This document shows positions 43,925-51,997 of a stretch of DNA of 64,000 nt, in pieces. This DNA is from Flavobacteriaceae bacterium LSUCC0859 (GTDB lineage: Bacteria > Bacteroidota > Bacteroidia > Flavobacteriales > Flavobacteriaceae), in contig JAKOGP010000006.1 of assembly GCA_022239325.1 (NCBI GenBank), positions 111,290 through 175,289 on the forward strand, read 5' to 3'. Below the pieces are notes generated by a model. The model made no database searches. It had not been told where the DNA came from and was given only the letters and a program-made list of their open reading frames with translations. The translations under genes and the position numbers were made by a program. How positions within the stretch are numbered: position 1 is the stretch's first letter; each line of letters begins with the position of its first letter.

Positions 43925-45268
43925 TTATATTCCAGTATAATTGCTTGGACTGATGTTTTTTAGCTCCTTTTTAATTTCAGAAGACACCTCTAATGTGTCT
44001 ATAAACTCACTAATGCTTTTTGCATTTATTTGGCTGTTGGTTCTCGTGAGCCCCTTGAGGGCCTCATAGGGGTTCGGATATCCCTCTCTTCTTAAAATGG
44101 TCTGTATGGCTTCTGCTACAACAGCCCAATTGTTTTCTAAATCTGAGGCAATTTTATCGGTGTTAATTAGCAGTTTTCCAAGCCCTTTTTTAGTGGCAGC
44201 TAATGCGATCATAGTATGCGCCAGGGGGACTCCAATATTTCTAAGTACGGTACTGTCTGTGAGGTCTCTTTGTAATCTGGAGATAGGTAGTTTAGCAGAA
44301 AGGTGTTCAAAAAGAGCGTTGGCAATGCCAAGATTTCCCTCTGAATTTTCAAAATCTATTGGATTTACTTTGTGGGGCATGGCAGAGGAGCCTACTTCTC
44401 CTGCTTTAATTTTTTGCTTAAAATAATCCATGGAAACATAGGTCCAAAAATCTCTATCTAAGTCTATTAAGATGGTATTGATTCTTTTTAAGCAGTCAAA
44501 TAAGGCAGCCATGGCGTCATAATGCTCAATTTGAGTGGTGGGGAAGGAGTGGGTAAGCCCTAAAGTTTGTTCTACAAACTGGGTCCCAAAATCTTTCCAT
44601 TGTATGTTGGGATAAGCCACATGGTGCGCGTTGTAATTGCCGGTAGCACCACCAAATTTTGCCGCGTGTGGAAGTTGTATAAGGGTTTTGAGTTGTATTT
44701 CCAATCGTTCTACAAACACAGCAATTTCTTTCCCTAGCCTGCTAGGCGATGCAGGTTGGCCATGAGTTCTGGCTAACATGGGAATATCTTTCCATTCCGT
44801 GGCTAGTGATTTTAAAATTGTAATAAGCGCTTTAATTTCTGGCTCGTAAATCTCTTGGATGGCCTCTTTTAGAGACAAAGGTATGGCTGTATTATTTATG
44901 TCTTGAGAAGTGAGCCCAAAATGAATGAATTCTTTGAAATCTTGGAGAGATAGGGCGTCAAATTTTTCTTTGATAAAATATTCAACAGCTTTTACGTCAT
45001 GATTGGTTACGGACTCAATTTTTTTTATCGCGATAGCGTCTGCATCTGAAAATTCTAAATAGATATTTCTCAGTGCAGGATACAGCTTTTTATCCAATGC
45101 TTTTAATTGTGGTAATGGACATTCACAAAGGGCTATAAAATATTCAATCTCTACTAATACTCTGTATTTTATAAGGGCTGCCTCCGAAAAAAATGGGGAG
45201 AGATTTGCTGCTTTGTTATGGTATCTTCCATCTATAGGAGAGATGGCGTGTAATGCGTCTAAGGCCAT
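43925..45268 (-). CDS. purB: adenylosuccinate lyase
   Basis: A 447-residue fumarase-superfamily lyase that releases fumarate from SAICAR and adenylosuccinate in purine synthesis. The start at 45268 (MALDALHAISPIDGRYHNKA) is the conserved N-terminus; the upstream ATG adds only seven unrelated residues. Signatures: TNHDVKAVEYFIKEK, THGQPASPSRLGKE with the catalytic His, and the flexible signature loop GSSAMPHKVNPIDFENSEGN. Second purine gene of the window, but far from purL. The neighbour upstream is a protein of unknown function. Confidence 0.95.
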   Translation of the reverse strand: MALDALHAISPIDGRYHNKAANLSPFFSEAALIKYRVLVEIEYFIALCECPLPQLKALDKKLYPALRNIYLEFSDADAIAIKKIESVTNHDVKAVEYFIKEKFDALSLQDFKEFIHFGLTSQDINNTAIPLSLKEAIQEIYEPEIKALITILKSLATEWKDIPMLARTHGQPASPSRLGKEIAVFVERLEIQLKTLIQLPHAAKFGGATGNYNAHHVAYPNIQWKDFGTQFVEQTLGLTHSFPTTQIEHYDAMAALFDCLKRINTILIDLDRDFWTYVSMDYFKQKIKAGEVGSSAMPHKVNPIDFENSEGNLGIANALFEHLSAKLPISRLQRDLTDSTVLRNIGVPLAHTMIALAATKKGLGKLLINTDKIASDLENNWAVVAEAIQTILRREGYPNPYEALKGLTRTNSQINAKSISEFIDTLEVSSEIKKELKNISPSNYTGI

Positions 45269-45344
45269 ATTAAAATGATTAAGGGGCAAAGATAGGTATT
45301 CGATTTATAAAATAGCCTTAGGCTCTAGCTGAAATCTAAGCTTT

Positions 45345-45914
45345 TTAAGAGGTCTCTTTTTCCAATTTTTTCATAAGCCTTTTAGATCTGGCTTTAAATG
45401 CAGCACTTTTTTTTAGGTATTGGGCGTCTATATATTCTGAAAGAGCAGCAGAAATCCATTTTTTTTCAGAGCGCCAATGAAATACCAATTCCATGGCGTG
45501 TATTTGTACAGCTACCTCGTGATTTTCTGTCAGGAATTCAAATCCTTTTTCTAAAAGGGTCTCTATCTGTTTAGGTTGCTGACGTATTTCTTTGCTAAAC
45601 CAAGTATCTTGAGACATATGAGAAACTATTTTAAGCAGGCACCTTAAAGCACTGTCTTTGGTTTGAATGCTTATAGCTTTCACCAGCGTAGTGGTATGAC
45701 CTTTGAATAAGTTAGGGTGTTGTTGGTATACTAGATCTATACACCAACTGAGTTTGTGGGTATGTAGGGCGTTTGGATCTAAAAATAGGCTCAGGGCATA
45801 CTTAAAATAGTCTTCCTTCGCTATAAGTAGGTTGGCTATTTGTTGGCGTTCTAAAAGCCTCCCACTGCATTTAGAAATTTCATTTTGTAGGAGTAGTTTG
45901 GCTTCGGAGGTCAC
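45345..45914 (-). CDS. hypothetical helical protein upstream of purB
   Basis: A 189-residue all-helical cytoplasmic protein with HEAT-like pairs of helices (for example ALSLFLDPNALHTHKLSWC, then AISIQTKDSALRCLLKIVSH and HEVAVQIHAMELVFHWRSE). It has no signal peptide or membrane segment. The start is GTG at 45914; no ATG is in frame nearby. It is read in the same direction as purB, ~75 bases ahead of it. No family with a known function is recognised. An adapter or repeat scaffold role would fit the fold, but nothing specific supports it. Confidence 0.7.
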   Translation of the reverse strand: MTSEAKLLLQNEISKCSGRLLERQQIANLLIAKEDYFKYALSLFLDPNALHTHKLSWCIDLVYQQHPNLFKGHTTTLVKAISIQTKDSALRCLLKIVSHMSQDTWFSKEIRQQPKQIETLLEKGFEFLTENHEVAVQIHAMELVFHWRSEKKWISAALSEYIDAQYLKKSAAFKARSKRLMKKLEKETS

Positions 45915-45973
45915 TTTAAATTTTTTTTACTATTTAAAAATAATTAAATTTACTAGGACTTACGAATTTGTTT

Positions 45974-46462
45974 ATGAAACCAATTGTTAAAAAAATATCT
46001 TTGGGTATGTTGGCTGTGTTTGTTGGAATGCAGTTTTACAAGCCAACAATGAATATCTCTGAAGGGGAAACCACTGCTTTTTTTGAAGCGGAGACCATGC
46101 CGCCAGCACCTATCTTAGAAACTCTAAAAACAAATTGTTACGATTGTCACAGTAACAATACCAATTACCCTTGGTACCACCAAGTAGCACCTGTTTCATA
46201 TTTTATAGACGCCCATATACAAGACGGAAAAAAACACCTTAATTTTTCGGATTGGGAAAGCTTTAGCACTAAAAAGAAAGATCATAAAATAGAAGAGCTA
46301 ATTGAAGAAGTTGGGGAAGGGGAAATGCCTTTAAAATCCTACACCCTTATTCATGGGAATATTTCGGAAGATCAGGTAAAAGGTCTCATTGCTTGGGGGG
46401 AAAGGAACAGAGTATTTTACGAGTACAGAATGAAATACAAGGAGGGTCCATCCCAAGAATAA
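45974..46462 (+). CDS. haem-binding-domain (CxxCH) protein
   Basis: A 162-residue protein with an N-terminal hydrophobic anchor or signal (LGMLAVFVGMQFYKP). A single c-type haem site, CYDCHSNNTNYPWYHQVAPVS, gives a Cys pair followed by His, with the conserved W-Y-x-x-x-A-P context of the 'haem-binding domain' family of Bacteroidota. The start is set at the ATG 45974; a TTG two codons upstream is less likely. It probably acts as a periplasmic electron carrier or haem sensor. It stands alone, divergent from the hypothetical gene, and ends at a bidirectional terminator. Confidence 0.8.
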   Translation: MKPIVKKISLGMLAVFVGMQFYKPTMNISEGETTAFFEAETMPPAPILETLKTNCYDCHSNNTNYPWYHQVAPVSYFIDAHIQDGKKHLNFSDWESFSTKKKDHKIEELIEEVGEGEMPLKSYTLIHGNISEDQVKGLIAWGERNRVFYEYRMKYKEGPSQE

Positions 46463-46473
46463 AAAACTTTCTA

Positions 46474-46508
46474 AATAAAAAAAAGGCCCTATACAGGGCC
46501 TTTTTTTA
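46474..46508. terminator. bidirectional terminator between the haem-protein and amylase genes
   Basis: Stem aggccct (46484-46490) / agggcct (46495-46501) with loop atac, A-rich on the left and T7 on the right. Confidence 0.92.
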
Positions 46509-46523
46509 TGAGATTTTTTGTAC

Positions 46524-48173
46524 TTATTTTTTAGATAAAAGAACCACTTCATAAGGGCTGTCTACAGTTGCCACTCCAGATGTAACTACTGTGGAACTTC
46601 CTGAATAAGCATCTGTTAGAAGGGTGCCCTCTTTAAAAACACCACCAACACTAATATTTTTAACTCCACTGGCTGCATTTAGAGCCACCACTACTTTGTC
46701 TTGATAGTTATTGTTGCTAAAAATTCTAGAGAAGGTGTAAGGGTTTTCAGATAGATCCTGGTGTTTGCCAGCCCCAATAGCTGGATGCTTTCCTTTAAAT
46801 TGACCGAGCTTTTGGTAATGTTGTAAAACCTTCTGAATTTTTGGGTCCTCTATCTCATTCCAATTCATAAAACTTCTTAGGGTAGCGTCTCCCTCTGCAC
46901 CTGGAATATATAAATCTCTATTGGTCTCATCTCCGTAGTAGAGCTGTGTTCCTCCTGGGGTTAAAAATAGCAGGTTGGCTGCTCTCCTACTTTTTTCTCG
47001 AAATTTATCGTAGGGTTGGCCGTCGTCATGAGACGTCAGATAATTCAGAACACTTTTCCCTTTTAAAGGACCATGAAGTATGCTGTCGTATTTTTTGAAA
47101 ATTTCTGGATATGACATTTCTGCGTCGTACTTTAATTCAAAGTTGATCAAACTGTGAAAGCCATGGGCGTAATAATCCACTTTCTTATCGCCAAAGTCGT
47201 ACTCCCGGCCTCCAGATATTCCGTAATTATACACTTCTCCCATCATATAAAATGAATTTTGGTCTAAGACTTCATCTGGGTGATTGCTTTTCCAACTATT
47301 AAAGGCATAAGAGGCTTCTTTGTAGAGCATATCCCATGCATGCTCAGAGGCGTGTTTCACTGTGTCTACTCTAAAACCATCAACACCAAATTCCCCTACA
47401 TAATCTGTAAGCCATTTAATAATATAGGCCTGTGGAGTTCTTGGGTAGCCTGTTCTGGCAAAAAAGGCTTCTATTTGCGCCAATTCTTCCTCTAGCCTTC
47501 CCTCATTGGCCCATTTTTGTTTTAAAGCTTCTGGGAGACTTACTTCATTGCTATTTTCTGTAAGAATGTCTGGCAGATTTTTTACTAAGGTACAGGCAGT
47601 TGTGTTTTCATAGGAATCATAGGTACAGGCTGGAGTGGTCCTTACCCAATCTGAGGGCCATACAGGATCTTGCTCAGTTACTGGACCTGTGTGATTTAAA
47701 ACCACGTCTAGTACAATTCTAATTCCTTTTTGATGTGCCTGGTCTACTAACTCTTTAAACTCATCTTGAGTTCCAAAGTTAGGTTCTATAGCGGTCCAGT
47801 CTTTGGTCCAATACCCATGAAAACCGTAAGTATTTCCAGTGCCTTCGTTGGTGGCCCCATGAATTTGTTCTACAATGGGGGAAAACCACAGGGCATTAAT
47901 GCCCAAATCTGTAAAATACCCTTCTTTAATTTTTTCAGTAATACCCTTGAAATCTCCACCTTCAAAACCTCTCAGTACTGCAGTTTTTGCAGTCCTTTCA
48001 AATTGAATATCGTTGGTACTATCTCCATTGTAAAATCTGTCTGTGAGTAGGAAATACATATTGGCATTTTCCCAAACAAAAGGAGTTTGTATTTCCGATT
48101 TCACTTCTTTTGAAGATTGGCAGGAGAGGAGAAAGGAGCCACACATCAGTAGCAAAATAATGGGGTATTTCAT
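46524..48173 (-). CDS. GH13 alpha-amylase family lipoprotein
   Basis: A 549-residue glycoside hydrolase. The start at 48173 gives MKYPIILLLMCGSFLLSC with a lipobox Cys, so it is anchored in the periplasm or outer membrane. The GH13 regions are all present: region I DVVLNHTGP, region II DGFRVDTVKHA with the nucleophile Asp, region III MMGEVYNYG with the acid/base Glu, and region IV NYLTSHDDGQP with the stabiliser Asp. It should hydrolyse alpha-1,4-glucans. It stands alone without susC/susD genes. Inverted GTATAC repeats lie 40-70 bases upstream. Confidence 0.92.
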   Translation of the reverse strand: MKYPIILLLMCGSFLLSCQSSKEVKSEIQTPFVWENANMYFLLTDRFYNGDSTNDIQFERTAKTAVLRGFEGGDFKGITEKIKEGYFTDLGINALWFSPIVEQIHGATNEGTGNTYGFHGYWTKDWTAIEPNFGTQDEFKELVDQAHQKGIRIVLDVVLNHTGPVTEQDPVWPSDWVRTTPACTYDSYENTTACTLVKNLPDILTENSNEVSLPEALKQKWANEGRLEEELAQIEAFFARTGYPRTPQAYIIKWLTDYVGEFGVDGFRVDTVKHASEHAWDMLYKEASYAFNSWKSNHPDEVLDQNSFYMMGEVYNYGISGGREYDFGDKKVDYYAHGFHSLINFELKYDAEMSYPEIFKKYDSILHGPLKGKSVLNYLTSHDDGQPYDKFREKSRRAANLLFLTPGGTQLYYGDETNRDLYIPGAEGDATLRSFMNWNEIEDPKIQKVLQHYQKLGQFKGKHPAIGAGKHQDLSENPYTFSRIFSNNNYQDKVVVALNAASGVKNISVGGVFKEGTLLTDAYSGSSTVVTSGVATVDSPYEVVLLSKK

Positions 48174-48214
48174 AAAATCTATTTTTAGTAGGAGCAAGAT
48201 ACTAAAAGCAGACT

Positions 48215-48245
48215 AAAGGGAGTATACTTATATAGTATACCCTTT
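48215..48245 (-). promoter_or_regulatory. GTATAC inverted repeat upstream of the amylase gene
   Basis: gtatac (48222-48227) and gtatac (48235-48240) separated by 7 bases, with outer arms aaaggg and ccttt extending the symmetry around one bulged base. It lies 42-72 bases before the amylase ATG and 26 bases after the stop of the upstream gene. It has no T-run on the minus strand, so an operator is more likely than a terminator. Confidence 0.4.
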
Positions 48246-48270
48246 AAAAAAGCTTTGAAATAGGAGAGTG

Positions 48271-49041
48271 CTAGTTATTCCTGTTTAGTACTTTATATTC
48301 CTCGTAGCAGCCACTAATAGCGTCTAAAATTTGTAAATCATTAGCAGTTTTAATGAAGGACTTAGAATAATTGCAATTACTCAGAATGTCTTGGATGTCT
48401 ACTTCTTCAATCTGAAGTAGGGCCATTAAAGTCTCTCTATCAAATTTGGAAGCCAGTAGGTCCTTAATATAGTCGTCCTCTTTCATTTGCCTGAGTTTTC
48501 GCATTTGATTAGGTCTTTTTCCAAATAAATTTCGAAGTAAGTCTGCAGGGTTTAAAATGGCGCCTAATACTTTGGAGACGGAGGATGGCCTGCGTTTGCC
48601 AGATTCATAGCTAACATTTAGCCCTGAAATGCTATATTGAAAAGAGGTATCTACAGGTAATTTTTTAATATCAATCTCTAAATAACCGGTGAGTTGATAA
48701 GGTTTGAGTACTACCTCCTCAAGGGCGTACGCCAACTCTGTTAAAGCTATTTGAGTGTCTTGGAAGGCAAGCATGTCGTTTGTGACCCTCACTTTAAGGG
48801 TTTTAAAACCTAAATAGGAGAGGAGTAGGGTGTCATTGGCCACGGCTGGAATAGTAAAATTTCCTTCCTGGTTGGTAATGGTCCCTTTAATTTGAGAGAG
48901 ATTTATGACGTGAACACTTTCTAAGGCCTCCTGAGTTTGGGCGTTTACTATGGTTGCAGATATCTCGTCAGTTTGTGCCTGAAGGTCAAAAAAAGCAAAA
49001 GAAATGAGCAGACACAAAAGGGGTAGAATATTTTTTTTCAT
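48271..49041 (-). CDS. CarboxypepD_reg-like domain protein, exported
   Basis: A 256-residue protein with a signal peptide (FAFFDLQAQ, cleaved near residue 22). An N-terminal carboxypeptidase-regulatory-like beta-sandwich follows (SATIVNAQTQEALESVHVIN, IKGTITNQEGNFTIP, LLLSYLGFKTLKV), the type that precedes TonB receptors but here is free-standing. The C-terminal ~120 residues are basic and helical and of unknown function. It may bind the envelope or another outer-membrane protein. It lies downstream of the DEAD-box helicase terminator. Confidence 0.75.
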   Translation of the reverse strand: MKKNILPLLCLLISFAFFDLQAQTDEISATIVNAQTQEALESVHVINLSQIKGTITNQEGNFTIPAVANDTLLLSYLGFKTLKVRVTNDMLAFQDTQIALTELAYALEEVVLKPYQLTGYLEIDIKKLPVDTSFQYSISGLNVSYESGKRRPSSVSKVLGAILNPADLLRNLFGKRPNQMRKLRQMKEDDYIKDLLASKFDRETLMALLQIEEVDIQDILSNCNYSKSFIKTANDLQILDAISGCYEEYKVLNRNN

Positions 49042-49078
49042 AACTAAATCTTAGGTTAAAGATAGGACTCAAAACAAA

Positions 49079-49106
49079 AAAAAAGACGCCTTGGCGTCTT
49101 TTTTTA
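49079..49106 (-). terminator. terminator after the DEAD-box helicase gene
   Basis: Stem aagacgc / gcgtctt (about 49083-49100) with a 4-base loop, with A-runs on the left that read as a T-run on the minus strand. It lies ~32 bases after the helicase stop. Confidence 0.85.
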
Positions 49107-49137
49107 ACTAAAATATAAGTTTTAAGATCTGAGTTTC

Positions 49138-50997
49138 TTACATAAAACCATTTCTTCTTTTACTTTTTTTATTTTCAGAAAAAGGAGAACTTCCATATGA
49201 TTTTCCTCCATCTCTTGAGCGGCCTCCTTTGGTCTCAGAACGATCTCTACTCCCTTTTGAACTTCCAAATCCTTTGGACCCTCTACTTTCCTTTCCTTTG
49301 TATCCGCCGCCGCCAGAACGTCCACGACCTCCTTTGAATTTACCGCTGCCCCCTCTGTGGACGCCACCGCCCCCAATGGGATTGTTAGACACTTCTACAT
49401 TTACAAATCTGCCGTCTACTTTTAAATCTTTGAAGGTGTTTAAAATGGCTTCTTGGGTGTGAGACTCTGAATTAAAAAAGGCAAAACTATCTTTTACGTC
49501 TACTTTAAAGATGTCGTCTTTTCCTAGATTAACGGTGTCTCTTAAAAAATCTTTCAAAGACATCCAGTCATAGCCGTCTTTTTCGCCAATGTTTATAAAA
49601 TATCTGACAGAACCGTCTCCTGAGTAATTTTTAGAGCCTCCTTCTTCACGCCTTTCGCCACGGTCTCTTTTATCTGAGGAGTTCAGATCTCTCGCTTTGT
49701 TGTAATAGTTAAAGAAACGTCCAAATTCTACAGATACAATTTTTTGTATAAGAGTCTCTTTGTCTATACCTTCTAGCATCTCATTAATAGCAGGTAGATA
49801 GCTTTCTACATCTGCATTTACCTCTGTTTCTTTAATTTTGTTTACTAAATGATACAGCTGTATTTCACAAATTTCCATTCCAGTTGGAATGTCTTTTGCG
49901 ATAAACTTTTTTTGAATTTTATTTTCAATAGCCTTGATCTTTCGCATTTCAGAGCGAGTTACAATTACCATTGATGTACCAGATTTTCCTGCCCTTCCTG
50001 TTCTTCCAGAACGGTGGTTATAGGTTTCTATTTCATCTGGGAGTTGGTAGTTAATAACATGAGTGATGTCGTCTACATCTATTCCTCTGGCAGCTACATC
50101 GGTAGCAACCAACATTTGAATTTGCTTTTTTCTAAAGGCGTTCATTACCAAATCTCTTTGGTTTTGGCTTAGATCTCCATGTAAGGCACCTGCGTTATAA
50201 CCATCTTCTATGAGATTTTCTGCCACTTTTTGAGTGTCTCTTTTGGTCCTACAAAAAATGACTGAAAAAATATCTGGATGGGTATCTGCCAGCCTTTTTA
50301 AAACAGGATATCGGTCTCTTCCTCCTGCCACATAATACTCGTGTTGTACGGTAGAAGCTCCAGAGTTCTTTGTGCCCACCGTAATTTCCTGTGGACTATT
50401 CATGAATTTCTTTGCAATGATAGAGACCTCTTTTGGCATGGTTGCAGAGAATAACCAGGTAGCCTTTTCTTTTGGCGTGTTAGATAAGATGTCTTGAATG
50501 TCTTCAAAGAAACCCATATTGAGCATCTCGTCTGCTTCATCTAAGACACAGTAATCAATTTTTGAAATGTCTACCATTCCTCTGCCAATCATGTCCTTCA
50601 TTCTTCCAGGTGTAGCTACAACTATCTGTGCCCCCCTTTGAATTTGTCTCGCTTGGTCCTGAATACTAGCACCCCCATAAATGGCTACTGTATTTAAACC
50701 TTTTTCGTACTTAGCGTAGGCTTGAATTTCATTGGTGATTTGAAGACAAAGTTCTCTGGTTGGAGAGAGAATTAATCCTTGAGTTGTTCTACTGCTAGGG
50801 TCTATTCTCTGAATGAGAGGGAAACCGAAAGCAGCTGTTTTACCAGTCCCTGTTTGAGCCAGTGCTACAAGGTCTGTGTGGTCTTCTAATAAAATTGGAA
50901 TGGCTTTTTCTTGTACTTCTGATGGTTTTTCAAAACCAAGATCAGTAATAGCGTCAAGCAGGCTCTTTTGGAGCCCTAATTGTTCAAATGGAGTCAT
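49138..50997 (-). CDS. DEAD-box RNA helicase with RNA-binding tail (DbpA/CsdA-like)
   Basis: A 619-residue ATP-dependent RNA helicase. Motifs in order: Q-motif FEQLGLQKSLLDAITDLGFE with PSEVQEKAIP, Walker A AQTGTGKTA, DEAD in VLDEADEMLNMGF, SAT, and the second RecA domain with HGDLSQNQRD, ATDVAARGIDVDD and HRSGRTGRAG. A DbpA-type RNA-binding domain lies near 470-550 (RYFINIGEKDGYDWMSLKDF), and a Gly/Arg/Ser-rich disordered tail finishes the protein. Such helicases serve in ribosome assembly or cold adaptation. It is a single-gene unit with its own terminator. Confidence 0.93.
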   Translation of the reverse strand: MTPFEQLGLQKSLLDAITDLGFEKPSEVQEKAIPILLEDHTDLVALAQTGTGKTAAFGFPLIQRIDPSSRTTQGLILSPTRELCLQITNEIQAYAKYEKGLNTVAIYGGASIQDQARQIQRGAQIVVATPGRMKDMIGRGMVDISKIDYCVLDEADEMLNMGFFEDIQDILSNTPKEKATWLFSATMPKEVSIIAKKFMNSPQEITVGTKNSGASTVQHEYYVAGGRDRYPVLKRLADTHPDIFSVIFCRTKRDTQKVAENLIEDGYNAGALHGDLSQNQRDLVMNAFRKKQIQMLVATDVAARGIDVDDITHVINYQLPDEIETYNHRSGRTGRAGKSGTSMVIVTRSEMRKIKAIENKIQKKFIAKDIPTGMEICEIQLYHLVNKIKETEVNADVESYLPAINEMLEGIDKETLIQKIVSVEFGRFFNYYNKARDLNSSDKRDRGERREEGGSKNYSGDGSVRYFINIGEKDGYDWMSLKDFLRDTVNLGKDDIFKVDVKDSFAFFNSESHTQEAILNTFKDLKVDGRFVNVEVSNNPIGGGGVHRGGSGKFKGGRGRSGGGGYKGKESRGSKGFGSSKGSRDRSETKGGRSRDGGKSYGSSPFSENKKSKRRNGFM

Positions 50998-51190
50998 TTG
51001 TTAGATTTTAATCGCAAAATATGTCTGTTGCATAGAGCGATTAATTCTTTACTAACCTATTACTCAGCGCAACACATGCTATACCAGCGGCGTTATTTAA
51101 AGTTGCAAAAGTACTATAAATTAATGGTTTTTAGCTTTTACAAGCTGTTTTTATTTTTTTCTGGTATTCCAGGAGATGTTTGGCTTCTAT

Positions 51191-51231
51191 TCATTTTGCA
51201 GAGGAGACTGATCATTTTGCAGTGGAGACTC
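51191..51231. repeat. 21-bp tandem duplication immediately after the rdgB stop codon
   Basis: tcattttgcagaggagactg (51191-51210, unit 21) and tcattttgcagtggagactc (51212-51231) differ at two of 20 bases. The second unit abuts the rdgB stop at 51232-51234. The rest of the spacer 50998-51190 between helicase and rdgB holds no recognisable gene. Confidence 0.75.
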
Positions 51232-51807
51232 TTAAAGTGTTTTCAAAAAGCTAGTTAAAGCTCTAATAGCCTTACCACGATGTCCAATTTCTTGTTTAAT
51301 TTTTTGGGGTAACATTGCAAAACTCTGATCATACCCCTGGGGTATAAAAATAGGGTCATACCCAAACCCACCTGTTCCCACAGGTTCTCTTGCTATGGTA
51401 CCCCATACCATACCCTCAAAAAAATGAAAGCCTTTTAAGGTTTGAAGGGCTATGACTGTTTTAAAATAAGCACGGCGGTCTTGTTTTAATTCCATAGCAG
51501 CACATAATTTTTCCATATTTTCCAACGCGCTGGCCTTTGGGCCGGCGTAGCGGGCAGAATATACTCCAGGGGCTCCATTCAGTGCAGGTACAAATAATCC
51601 GGTGTCGTCACTAAAGCAAATCTTTTTAAAAACTCTAGAGATCGTTTTTGCCTTTTGAAGGGCATTTTCTTCCAGGGTTTCATAGGGCTCCGGAATTTCT
51701 GTGTGATAGTCCAAATCTGATAGGGCAAGTATATTAAAGCTTTGGTCCAGTTGTTTTTGAACTTCTAAAACCTTGTTTGGATTGTGGGTGGCAAATATGA
51801 GATCCAT
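51232..51807 (-). CDS. rdgB: dITP/XTP pyrophosphatase (non-canonical purine NTP pyrophosphatase)
   Basis: A 191-residue Ham1/RdgB-family enzyme that cleaves dITP, ITP and XTP to monophosphates, keeping deaminated purines out of nucleic acids. The signatures are DLIFATHNPNKVLEVQKQL with the conserved T-H-N start, SDDTGLFVPALNGAPGVYSA (metal and substrate loop), and GGFGYDPIFIPQG with YDQSFAML after it, and GHRGKAIRAL at the end. Normal length. It is divergent from serA across a 190-base spacer, and a 21-bp tandem repeat begins right after its stop. Confidence 0.95.
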   Translation of the reverse strand: MDLIFATHNPNKVLEVQKQLDQSFNILALSDLDYHTEIPEPYETLEENALQKAKTISRVFKKICFSDDTGLFVPALNGAPGVYSARYAGPKASALENMEKLCAAMELKQDRRAYFKTVIALQTLKGFHFFEGMVWGTIAREPVGTGGFGYDPIFIPQGYDQSFAMLPQKIKQEIGHRGKAIRALTSFLKTL

Positions 51808-51997
51808 TTTGTTTTTTTCATTTCAAAACTACAAATTACAGTCTTAGCGTTTTGTGTTTTTATTTATTGTGTTTTTTAAGGCTAATTTTTAAATATTTGT
51901 GAATAATCAATACATGTGTATAAATAGATAGTAATTAGTGTGGCAGTAATTCAGTGAACATGAAAATTTAATTATTTTTACAATCTAGATTTAGATT

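Noticed and set aside
49122..49376. 84-codon ORF at the end of the DEAD-box helicase gene
   Set aside because: Frame shadow of the Gly/Arg/Ser-rich tail of the helicase; low complexity in all frames.
50980..51258. 92-codon plus-strand ORF in the helicase-rdgB spacer
   Set aside because: Overlaps both flanking genes, no known domain, composition of random AT-rich spacer.
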